Assembly: GCA_052038485.1 (NCBI GenBank)
Contig: JBQGCL010000235.1
Coordinates: forward strand, 1 to 13,227
From: JACVRW01 sp052038485
GTDB taxonomy: Bacteria; Actinomycetota; Thermoleophilia; Solirubrobacterales; Thermoleophilaceae
Direction: 5' to 3'
DNA: 13,227 bases
The position numbers were made by a program, and so were the translations under genes. Shown here piece after piece: positions 6,473 to 13,128 of this stretch. The notes below the pieces were generated by a model. The model did no database searches. It saw nothing but the letters and a program-made list of their open reading frames with translations, and had not been told where the DNA came from. The number at the start of each line of letters is the position of its first letter. Position 1 is the stretch's first letter.

Positions 6473-7228
6473 ATGAGCCTCGATACGACGGCGGCCGACG
6501 TCCTCGACCTGGTCGGCCGCGTGGACCGGGCGGCCACCTACGAGGTGGGCCGCTGGCTGACCGACGTGGAGGGCTTCGCCGAAGGCGAGCCGCAGACGCT
6601 CGCCGACCTCGGCGCGCTCGCCGGGCGCGTAGCGCCGTCCGTGCTCGTGAACGCACACCTGATGTGGCGCGGCACGGCGATCGAGCTGCTGGAGGCATCC
6701 GGCGCCGACCCGGGGGTGCTCGAGCAGGTGCGGATCGTGCTGGCCGACCGCTGCGACGCCGGACTGGTCGCGGTCTCGCGCCAGTTCGACGAGCCGCGCG
6801 ACCGGCTCACCGGGCTCGCCAACCGGACGATGTTGCTGGAACGGGTGGCGCACGCGCTTCAGGGCGCCGGCCGCTACGGCGACTCGGTCGGGCTGATCTA
6901 CGTCGATCCCGACCTCGATGACGACACGCCCGACGAGCTGGTCGTGGAGGTCGCGGACCGCCTGCGCCGTGTGGCGCGCGCGTCCGACACCGTGGCGCGC
7001 GTCGGCGGCAACGACTTCGTGATCTGCGCCGAGCGGCTTGGCAACGACCTGGAGGCGGTCGCGATCGCCGACCGCGCGCTGCTCGCGCTGAAGCAGCCGA
7101 TCGTGATCGGCGACGAGGAGGTCCGCGTGGCCGCCACGGCGGGCATCGCCGTCTCGTCAGGGGGCGACGGCCCGGAGACCCTGCTGGCCAACGCCAGCGC
7201 CGCCCGGCGGGCCGCCCTAGAGCATTAG
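6473..7228 (+). CDS. Degenerate GGDEF-domain protein with N-terminal helical region
   Basis: 251 residues. Residues 1-109 form a mostly helical, cytosolic region without membrane segments and are not confidently assigned. Residues 110-251 are GGDEF-like: the start motif DRLTGLANR (110-118) is excellent, and the hairpin VGGNDF is at 177-182. The signature GG(D/E)EF is thus GGNDF, with the metal-binding acid replaced by Asn. The usual D-x-D-x-F-K-x-x-N-D-x-x-G-H segment is shortened to VDPDLDDDTPDE and lacks the Phe-Lys, Asn and Gly-His. By family knowledge this should not make cyclic di-GMP; it may bind a nucleotide, dimerise or signal by contact. The next gene begins 9 bp downstream and its ribosome site overlaps this stop, so the two are likely co-expressed. 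Confidence 0.85.
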   Translation: MSLDTTAADVLDLVGRVDRAATYEVGRWLTDVEGFAEGEPQTLADLGALAGRVAPSVLVNAHLMWRGTAIELLEASGADPGVLEQVRIVLADRCDAGLVAVSRQFDEPRDRLTGLANRTMLLERVAHALQGAGRYGDSVGLIYVDPDLDDDTPDELVVEVADRLRRVARASDTVARVGGNDFVICAERLGNDLEAVAIADRALLALKQPIVIGDEEVRVAATAGIAVSSGGDGPETLLANASAARRAALEH

Positions 7229-7237
7229 GATCCGCCG

Positions 7238-8176
7238 GTGGCGGATAGCTCCGCGGGGATTCCCGCGACCACGCCGAGGCGGCTCTGGCTCCTGCTCCTC
7301 GTGGTCGGCGCGCCGATCTGGATCGTCGCCGCCGTCATCACGGGCATCACGGAGGACACGATCCTGCTGCCCACCGTCGTGCTGCTCGGCAGCTTTCTCG
7401 TGCCGGTCACGATGGTCGCCTTCGCCCTGTCGCGGCCGCGCGCCAACCACCTCACGCTCGAGGTCGTCGCGCTGGGCTTTCTCGGCGGCGGGACGATCGG
7501 GCTGTGCTTCGCTGCGCTGACCGAGGTCTACATCTTGCCGTCGGCCTACGGCACGTTCTTCGGCGTCGGGCTGATCGAGGAGACCGCGAAGGCGATCGTC
7601 CTGCTCGCCGCCGCCCGCGAGTTGTCCACGCGTGAGCCCCGCGAGGGGATGATCTTGGGCGCGTGTGTGGGCGCCGGCTTCGCCGCGTTCGAGAGCTCGG
7701 GCTACGCGCTCAGGGCGTTTCTCGAGAACAGCGACGACCACGGCGTGCTGAACATCGTCGGCACCGAGGCCATCCGTGCCGTGTCGGCGCCGTTCGGGCA
7801 CATCATGTGGACGGCCCTGCTGGGCGGGGCGCTGTTCTCCGCCTATCGCGGCGGCCGCACCCACCTCACTCGCAGGCTCGTCCTCACCTACATCGGCGTG
7901 ATCGTCCTGCACGCATTCTGGGACGCGTCGAACGGCTGGTCGATCACGTTCACCGAGGGCATCCTGGGCTATGGGTGGACGCTCGACTGGCCCAGGACCG
8001 AAGACTGGGTCGGTCTGCCCACCGGCCAAGAGCTCGAGGTCTACAACGCGATCTCGTTCGGGCTTCTGGTTCTGATCGCGTCGGTCGGAACGGCCTGGCT
8101 GCTCAACGCGTGGAGGGTGTACGGGCGGTGGCCCACGCACCCGCCCGAAGACCCGACTCGATCGCACCGTCGATGA
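7238..8176 (+). CDS. PrsW family intramembrane metalloprotease
   Basis: A 312-residue polytopic membrane protein. Seen: several hydrophobic segments starting at about residues 17-35 and 43-64, then the family motifs IEETAK with E114, E115 and K118; GAGFAAFES with E152; FGHIMW with H188; and VLHAFWD with H225 and D229. This set matches the PrsW family (related to CAAX-type proteases), which in Bacillus cleaves the anti-sigma factor RsiW within or near the membrane. The start is GTG, supported by AGGA (7227-7230) 7 bp upstream, overlapping the stop of the previous gene. The last 74 bp overlap the convergent amine oxidase gene; this part encodes a final membrane segment end and a basic/proline tail. 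The substrate is unknown; no sigma/anti-sigma pair lies in the window. Confidence 0.87.
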   Translation: MADSSAGIPATTPRRLWLLLLVVGAPIWIVAAVITGITEDTILLPTVVLLGSFLVPVTMVAFALSRPRANHLTLEVVALGFLGGGTIGLCFAALTEVYILPSAYGTFFGVGLIEETAKAIVLLAAARELSTREPREGMILGACVGAGFAAFESSGYALRAFLENSDDHGVLNIVGTEAIRAVSAPFGHIMWTALLGGALFSAYRGGRTHLTRRLVLTYIGVIVLHAFWDASNGWSITFTEGILGYGWTLDWPRTEDWVGLPTGQELEVYNAISFGLLVLIASVGTAWLLNAWRVYGRWPTHPPEDPTRSHRR

Positions 8177-9407
8177 AGCCGGCCCAGCCGTTTGCGATGT
8201 CGGACCCCGCCAGGATGAGGTTGCCCTCGGGGCGGCGCATGGCCGCGTGGTGGTGCTCGTACCAGCCCGGGCGGTGGATGCACCAGGTGCCGCGTGAGAA
8301 CTCGTCGGCCAGCCAGTCGTGCGACGTGGCGTCCAGCACCTCGTAGCCGGGCAGCGTCGTGTCGAGATCGGCCTGCACGCCCTGGAGATCCCCCACGTCG
8401 CACCGCTCGGCGTCGTAGCCGAACCCGATCAGGAGCTGCGTGCCGTCGTCGAGCAGGATCTCGCTGCTCAGATAGCCGATCGGATGCAGGTCGCGGATCG
8501 TGTTCTGGTTCACGTCCTCGCCGCGCGCGTGGATCATGATCTTCACCCCGCGGCTGGCCTGGCCGAGCTCGATCGCGCGGCGCTTGTCCTCGGGTAGCTC
8601 CGGGCTGAACTCGATCGCGCCGAGCGCGTTGAGCGGCACGGCCACCACCACGGCACCGGCGCTGAGCGTCTCCCCGGCGCGGGTCTCCACCTCGACCCCT
8701 CCGTTGGCGCTCGCCACCGACGCGACCGGCGTGGACAGGCGCGACTCGAAGTCGGCGCCGCCGGCGATCGAAGCGAGCAGCGCGCCTGTGCCCTCGACGA
8801 TCGTCACCCGTCCTCCGGTGAACTGGGTCAGCGCCAGGCTGTAGCCGGACAGGGCGTGCCAGCGCAGGATCGAGACGGCCCCGGCCTCCGTCAGCGGGCC
8901 GTGCGCGACGGACTCGACCTCCGCGGCCAGCACGTCGCGCTCCTCGTCGTCGAGGTCGAGCTCGGCGATCCGGTCGGCGATCGAGAGCCGGTCGAATCGC
9001 GCCAATTCGTCCAGGGCCGCGAGCGGCGCGTGCGGCTGCGGCAGTGCCTCCCGCACACCCTCGACGAACCGGTCCCAGCCGCGGCGCGCGATCGCGTCGC
9101 GCTCCGCGATCGTGCCGGTCCGGCGCTCCTCACCGACGTGCCAGTGGGCGCGCCCGGTGTCCTCGCTGACGGCCACCTCGAGCCCGGCGCGGGTCAGCTC
9201 GGAGAAGGTGTGCGGCTGGTGCCAGTGCACCCAGGCGCCACCGTACTCGATCTGAAAACCGTTCCAGCTCGAGCTCCAAGTCCGCCCGCCGAGCCGGTCA
9301 CGCGCCTCCAGCAGCACCGTACGCCGGCCCCGCAGCGCGCACTCCCGAGCGGCTGTGACACCCGCGAATCCACCCCCGACGACGATCACGTCATAGCGCT
9401 CGGCCAT
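8103..9407 (-). CDS. Flavin-containing amine oxidase
   Basis: FAD-dependent oxidation of an amine to aldehyde, ammonia and hydrogen peroxide. 434 residues. Seen: the FAD dinucleotide motif VVGGGFAG (G11, G13, G16), LLEARDRLGGRTW (32-44), GGAWVHWHQPH, the Lys of GVKIMI (K289) at the place of the conserved active-site Lys of the monoamine oxidase family, SRGTWCIHRPG, and the C-terminal FAD block NLILAGSDIANGWAGFIDGAIESG. The divergent TetR-potDBCA-like unit suggests the substrate is a polyamine such as putrescine, but key diamine-recognition residues cannot be judged by eye. The ATG at 9407 is 21 bp from the centre of a palindromic operator. No Shine-Dalgarno precedes it. It ends inside the PrsW gene. 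Other amine, or amino-acid, oxidation is possible. Confidence 0.9.
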   Translation of the reverse strand: MAERYDVIVVGGGFAGVTAARECALRGRRTVLLEARDRLGGRTWSSSWNGFQIEYGGAWVHWHQPHTFSELTRAGLEVAVSEDTGRAHWHVGEERRTGTIAERDAIARRGWDRFVEGVREALPQPHAPLAALDELARFDRLSIADRIAELDLDDEERDVLAAEVESVAHGPLTEAGAVSILRWHALSGYSLALTQFTGGRVTIVEGTGALLASIAGGADFESRLSTPVASVASANGGVEVETRAGETLSAGAVVVAVPLNALGAIEFSPELPEDKRRAIELGQASRGVKIMIHARGEDVNQNTIRDLHPIGYLSSEILLDDGTQLLIGFGYDAERCDVGDLQGVQADLDTTLPGYEVLDATSHDWLADEFSRGTWCIHRPGWYEHHHAAMRRPEGNLILAGSDIANGWAGFIDGAIESGLRAGAWATARTPSTR

Positions 9408-9435
9408 TGAGAGGTGTACAAATGTACTTTACATT
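9407..9435 (+). promoter_or_regulatory. Promoter of the tetR-pot-like operon
   Basis: TTGAGA (9407-9412, five of six to TTGACA) and TACATT (9430-9435, four of six to TATAAT) are 17 bp apart. Transcription should start near 9442, about 7 nt before ATG 9449, giving a near-leaderless mRNA. The -10 is inside the right arm of the operator palindrome. Confidence 0.6.
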
Positions 9436-9437
9436 TG
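9419..9437. promoter_or_regulatory. Palindromic operator between tetR and the amine oxidase gene
   Basis: CAAATGTA-CTT-TACATTTG is a perfect 8-bp inverted repeat with a 3-bp spacer. A second repeat GTACA-AA-TGTAC (9416-9427) is nested on its left side. Each arm reads TACATT outward, so each could act as the -10 hexamer of one divergent promoter (plus 9430-9435, minus 9426-9421). Both start codons are exactly 21 bp from the centre (9428). AT-rich against a very GC-rich background. Binding by the adjacent TetR protein, repressing both directions, is the natural inference. Confidence 0.72.
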
Positions 9438-9448
9438 ACCCGCCCGGC

Positions 9449-10033
9449 ATGAGCGCTCCGGTCAACAGCAAGCGATTGAACCCGCGCAGGAGGGAGATCC
9501 TCGAGGCGACGCTGCGCGTGATCGGCGAGGGCGGAGTCAAGAGCGTCACCCACCGCGCCGTCGCCCAGGAGGCGAACGTCGCGCTCGCCTCGACGACCTA
9601 CTACTTCGACTCGAAGGGCGCGCTCATCGAGGAGGCGCTGGAGCTGGCGATCGCGCGCTCGATCGAGGCGGTCCGCCGCTTCACCGCGTGTCCGCCCGAG
9701 ATCTCGCTCGAGGAACTGATCGATCGCGTCGTGGGCTTCGCGGACCAGCAGATCAACGACCCGGCCGCCTTCCTGCTCGCCCAGTACGAGCTGATGCTCG
9801 AGGCCGGCCGCGAGGAGTACCTGCGCCCACTGGCGCGGCGCTGGACGATCGCCTACATGGACGGCTTCGAGGGCCTGGTGCGCAGCGCGGGCCTGCCTGA
9901 GCAGGCGACCGAGATCGTCACGAACTTCGTAGAGGGCGCCCTGCTGAACCACGTCACGACGCCAACCGACGATTTCCTGCAAGAACGCCTCCGGCCATTG
10001 CTGACGGACCTCGTCAGCGCCATAGAGTCCTGA
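9449..10033 (+). CDS. TetR family transcriptional regulator
   Basis: 194 residues with an N-terminal TetR helix-turn-helix: RREILEATLRVIGEGG (14-29), then SVTHRAVAQEANVALASTTYYFDSKGALI (32-60) as the recognition part. The C-terminal ligand-binding half is all-helical (AQYELMLEAGREEYLRPLARRW). The start at 9449 is preferred over in-frame ATG 9422 and TTG 9407, because those lie within the operator and the -35, and because the domain begins just after 9449. It is the first gene of the transport operon, 1 bp before the binding-protein gene, and divergent from the amine oxidase. It probably represses both units and itself, released by an amine or aldehyde product; the ligand is inference. Confidence 0.92.
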   Translation: MSAPVNSKRLNPRRREILEATLRVIGEGGVKSVTHRAVAQEANVALASTTYYFDSKGALIEEALELAIARSIEAVRRFTACPPEISLEELIDRVVGFADQQINDPAAFLLAQYELMLEAGREEYLRPLARRWTIAYMDGFEGLVRSAGLPEQATEIVTNFVEGALLNHVTTPTDDFLQERLRPLLTDLVSAIES

Positions 10034-10034
10034 C

Positions 10035-11357
10035 ATGGCGCACCCAAAGGACCGCCCCGGCATCAGCAGACGACAGTTCGCCCGCGGTGCCGTCGGCGCG
10101 GTCGCGGGGGCCGGCGTCGTCGGAGGGCTGGCGGCCTGCGAGAACACGACGACCCCCGTCGGCGCCGAGGGAGCCGGTCCCACCGGCGCCGCCGCGAAGC
10201 TCGTCGTGCAGAAGCCGACCGGTCCCGGCGGGCTGCCGCTGCCGCGCACGGACAACTCGGTGACCTGGGCGATCACCGACGAGAACAAGCCGATCAAGGA
10301 CGGGCAGAAGGCCGAGTCCGGACCGCTTCGGGTCTACAACTACGCCGACTACCTCGACCCGATCACGCTCAAGCGCTTCCAGAAGCAGTTCAACACCAAG
10401 GTCGAGGTCGCGACCTACAACTCGGCGGACGAGGCGATCGCGAAGCTGGCGTCCGGCTCGGTCTCGTTCGACGTGATCGTCGGGCTGAGCGGCTCGAACA
10501 TCGTCGACCTGATCGCGCACGAGCTGCTCAAGCCGCTCAACCACTCCTACCTGCCCAACCTCGAGAAGAACATCTGGCCGGAGCTGGCCGACCCCTTCTA
10601 CGACCGCGGCGCCCGCTACACGGTCCCCTACGTCGTCTGGATGGACGGAATCGGCTACCGCAACGACAAGGTCAAGGAGGACATCGCGGCCATGGATGTC
10701 CCGTGGGACATCTTCTGGCACGCGCAGGCCTACCGCGGCAAGGTCGGCATCCTCGACGACCGGCGCGACGCGCTCAGCATGCCGATGCAGCGCGACGCGA
10801 TGCGCGACGGCGTCCGGCCGGATCTGAACACCGAGGAAGCCGACCTGATCAACAAGGCGCAGCAGGACCTCTCCGCGCTCAGCGCGATCTGCAACCCGAA
10901 GGTCGCGATCACCGACTACCAGACGCTGCCCGAAGGCAAGACGGTCCTGCACCACTCCTGGTCGGGCGACCTGCTGGGCGGGGCCTTCTACTACATGCCG
11001 AAGGGCGTCTCACCCAACGTGCTGTCGTTCTGGGGGCCGGAGCAGAACGGCGTCGTCCAGAACGACTACTTCTGCGTCGGGCGCACGTCGAGCTCGCCGG
11101 CGCTCGCGCACGAGTTCATCAACTTCATGCTCGACGAGAAGAACGCGTACGACAACTTCGTCAACTTCACCGGCTACACGCCACCGCAGAAGAACATCGA
11201 CGCCGACGCGCTGCTCAAGCAGGACCTGATCCCCAAGAGCCTCGAGCAGACGATCGTGCGGCCCGATCAGTTCGCGGCCAACCAGGAGCTGCTCCAGCTG
11301 AGCGTCGAAGGTCAGCGGCTCTGGGACGACGCCTGGTCGAAGTTCAAGGCCGGCTGA
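10035..11357 (+). CDS. Polyamine-type ABC transporter substrate-binding lipoprotein (PotD/PotF-like)
   Basis: Extracytoplasmic binding protein of 440 residues. The N-terminus carries a twin-arginine motif SRRQFA (11-16), a hydrophobic stretch and a lipobox LAAC (32-35), so it should be Tat-exported and anchored at Cys35. A low-complexity linker of about 60 residues precedes the binding domain, which starts at LRVYNYADYLDP (98-109). Compared with PotD/PotF, the first ligand Trp is Tyr103, Tyr106 is kept, WSGD (309-312) keeps Trp and Asp, and D344 corresponds to a later acidic contact. Polyamine-type class is clear; putrescine, spermidine or another amine cannot be told. It starts 1 bp after tetR ends and overlaps the permease gene by 1 bp (TGATG). 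No good ribosome site is seen, so coupling to tetR translation is likely. Confidence 0.9.
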   Translation: MAHPKDRPGISRRQFARGAVGAVAGAGVVGGLAACENTTTPVGAEGAGPTGAAAKLVVQKPTGPGGLPLPRTDNSVTWAITDENKPIKDGQKAESGPLRVYNYADYLDPITLKRFQKQFNTKVEVATYNSADEAIAKLASGSVSFDVIVGLSGSNIVDLIAHELLKPLNHSYLPNLEKNIWPELADPFYDRGARYTVPYVVWMDGIGYRNDKVKEDIAAMDVPWDIFWHAQAYRGKVGILDDRRDALSMPMQRDAMRDGVRPDLNTEEADLINKAQQDLSALSAICNPKVAITDYQTLPEGKTVLHHSWSGDLLGGAFYYMPKGVSPNVLSFWGPEQNGVVQNDYFCVGRTSSSPALAHEFINFMLDEKNAYDNFVNFTGYTPPQKNIDADALLKQDLIPKSLEQTIVRPDQFAANQELLQLSVEGQRLWDDAWSKFKAG

Positions 11358-12280
11358 TGGGCGGGCGCTGGACCTGGCGCCTGGTTGCCCTCCCGGGCGT
11401 CGTCTGGCTGTCGGTCTTCTTCCTGTGCGCGTTCTACGCGGTGCTCGCCGTCGCGTTCGGCAATCAGGACACGCTGTCCCAGCCGGTGCCGTACTGGAAC
11501 CCGCTCGATTGGAACGTCGGCTACGTCCTCGACATGCTCGACAACTTCTTCAGCGGCGGCCCGTTCTGGACGGTGTCGCTGCGGACGGTCGAGTTCGTCG
11601 CGCTCGCCGTCGCCCTCTCGCTCCTGATCGGCTACCCGGTGGCCTACTTCACGGCTCGCCACGCCGGCCGCTGGAAGGGCGTGATCCTGCTCGCGCTGAT
11701 CCTTCCGCTCTGGATCAACTACCTGATGCGCATGCTGGCCTGGATCAACCTGCTGGCCCCGGACGGGATCGGCTCGGACATGCTGGCGTCGGTCGGGATC
11801 GAGCAGCTGTTCCTCAACATCGGGCTGCTGGACGAGCCGGGCGGCTGGCTCAACGGGCAGCCGATCACGGTCGTCCTGGCGCTCCTCTACGGCTACATCC
11901 CGTTCTTCATCCTGCCGCTGTTCGTCGCGATCGACCGAATCGACCGGCGCCAGATCGACGCCGCGCGCGACCTCGGCGCGAGCCCGGCCAGCGCGTTCTT
12001 CCGGGTGACGCTGCCGCTGTCGGTGCCGGGCATCCTCGCCGGCTCGGTGTTGATCGCGCTGCCGATGTTCGGCGACTACTACACCGCCGACCTCGTCTCG
12101 GCCTCGACCCAGACGAACATGATCGGCAACCAGATCGACGAGTTCATGCGGCAGGGGTCGGAGAAGGTGACGGGCGCGGCGCTGACCCTGCTGCTTTCGG
12201 CGTTCCTGCTGGTGCTGATGTTCTACTACCTGCGCACGACCCGCCGGGCGGGCACGAGCGCCCAGACCGCGGACGCATGA
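11357..12280 (+). CDS. Polyamine-type ABC transporter permease 1 (PotB-like)
   Basis: Inner-membrane permease subunit, 307 residues, forming the channel with the next gene product. Hydrophobic segments are visible at about residues 8-34, 77-98, 108-132, 171-192, 225-247 and 273-291, a six-helix layout. The EAA loop that docks on the ATPase is DAARDLGASPASAFFRVTLPLSVPG (201-225), with the conserved Gly in LGAS. The long periplasmic loop after helix 1 (about 35-75) is typical of PotB/PotH. The start overlaps the binding-protein stop as TGATG and its end overlaps potC-like as ATGA. Confidence 0.92.
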   Translation: MGGRWTWRLVALPGVVWLSVFFLCAFYAVLAVAFGNQDTLSQPVPYWNPLDWNVGYVLDMLDNFFSGGPFWTVSLRTVEFVALAVALSLLIGYPVAYFTARHAGRWKGVILLALILPLWINYLMRMLAWINLLAPDGIGSDMLASVGIEQLFLNIGLLDEPGGWLNGQPITVVLALLYGYIPFFILPLFVAIDRIDRRQIDAARDLGASPASAFFRVTLPLSVPGILAGSVLIALPMFGDYYTADLVSASTQTNMIGNQIDEFMRQGSEKVTGAALTLLLSAFLLVLMFYYLRTTRRAGTSAQTADA

Positions 12281-13128
12281 GCCGGCTGCGCAACCCCTGG
12301 GGCCAGCCGCGCTTCCTGGCACTGATCACCGGCGCCTACGTCGTCTGGGCGGTGCTCCCGGTGCTGATCGCGATCATGTTCGCCTTCAACGACGGACGCT
12401 CGCGGACGACCTGGCAGGGGTTCTCGACCCGCTGGTTCACCGGCGAGACCGGCAGCGTGATGCACGACCCGGCCCTGCGTGACGCGCTCGGGCACACGCT
12501 GCTGCTGGCCGTGATCTGCGTCGCGGTCGCAACCCCGCTCGGCGTGGCGCTGGCGATCGGCCTTCAGCGCTGGCGCGGGCGCGGCAGCGGCACGGTCAAC
12601 ACGCTCATGCTGCTGCCGCTCGTGACTCCCGAGATCGTCATGGGCGTCGCGCTGCTGTTGCTGTTCCTGAACCTGTTCGGCGGCATCGGGCTGGGCACGG
12701 ACGCGCAGGCGATCGGCCAGATCACGTTCACGCTCTCGTACGTGGTCGTGATCGTGCGCGGCCGGCTGGTCTCGATCGGACCGGAGTTCGAGGAGGCCGC
12801 AGCCGACCTGGGCGCCCCGCGGCGCGATCAGTTCTTCCGCGTGCTGTTGCCGCTGCTCGCGCCGGCGATCGTCGCCAGCGCGGCGGTGGCCTTCGCCACG
12901 TCGATCGACGACTTCGTGGTCACTCAGTACCTGTCGAGCGACGCCGGCACCACGACGGTGTCGATGCTGCTCTATTCGAGCGCGCGCGGTGCCCCGACCC
13001 CGGCGCTGAACGCCATCGCAACGGTCAACCTGGTGATCACGCTGCTGACGCTGCTCTTCGCCTACCTCGTCTACCGCCGCTTCGCAAGCCGCGACGAGGC
13101 AACGTCGCTCGCCACAATGGAGGTCTGA
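12277..13128 (+). CDS. Polyamine-type ABC transporter permease 2 (PotC-like)
   Basis: Second permease subunit, 283 residues. Hydrophobic segments at about residues 13-37, 73-96, 109-134, 147-163, 197-210 and 251-269. The EAA loop is EEAAADLGAPRRDQFFRVLLPLLAPA (172-197), followed by the IDDFVVTQYLSS stretch that marks PotC/PotI proteins. ATGA overlap with potB-like at its start and TGATG overlap with the ATPase gene at its end indicate one coupled operon. Confidence 0.92.
   Translation: MSRLRNPWGQPRFLALITGAYVVWAVLPVLIAIMFAFNDGRSRTTWQGFSTRWFTGETGSVMHDPALRDALGHTLLLAVICVAVATPLGVALAIGLQRWRGRGSGTVNTLMLLPLVTPEIVMGVALLLLFLNLFGGIGLGTDAQAIGQITFTLSYVVVIVRGRLVSIGPEFEEAAADLGAPRRDQFFRVLLPLLAPAIVASAAVAFATSIDDFVVTQYLSSDAGTTTVSMLLYSSARGAPTPALNAIATVNLVITLLTLLFAYLVYRRFASRDEATSLATMEV

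Noticed and set aside
4708..6853. Long minus-strand open frames opposite the E1 beta, CBS and GGDEF-like genes (to 573 codons)
   Set aside because: Low-complexity His/Arg/Ser-rich products with no domain; the plus-strand proteins are clear family members.
9407..9448. Upstream starts (TTG 9407, ATG 9422) for the TetR gene
   Set aside because: They lie in the -35 hexamer and in the operator, upstream of the predicted transcript start, and add residues not seen before a TetR domain.
11312..12322. A 336-codon minus-strand frame opposite the permease gene
   Set aside because: Product is Gln/Arg/Asp-rich without membrane or enzyme motifs; the plus strand encodes a typical six-helix permease with an EAA loop.
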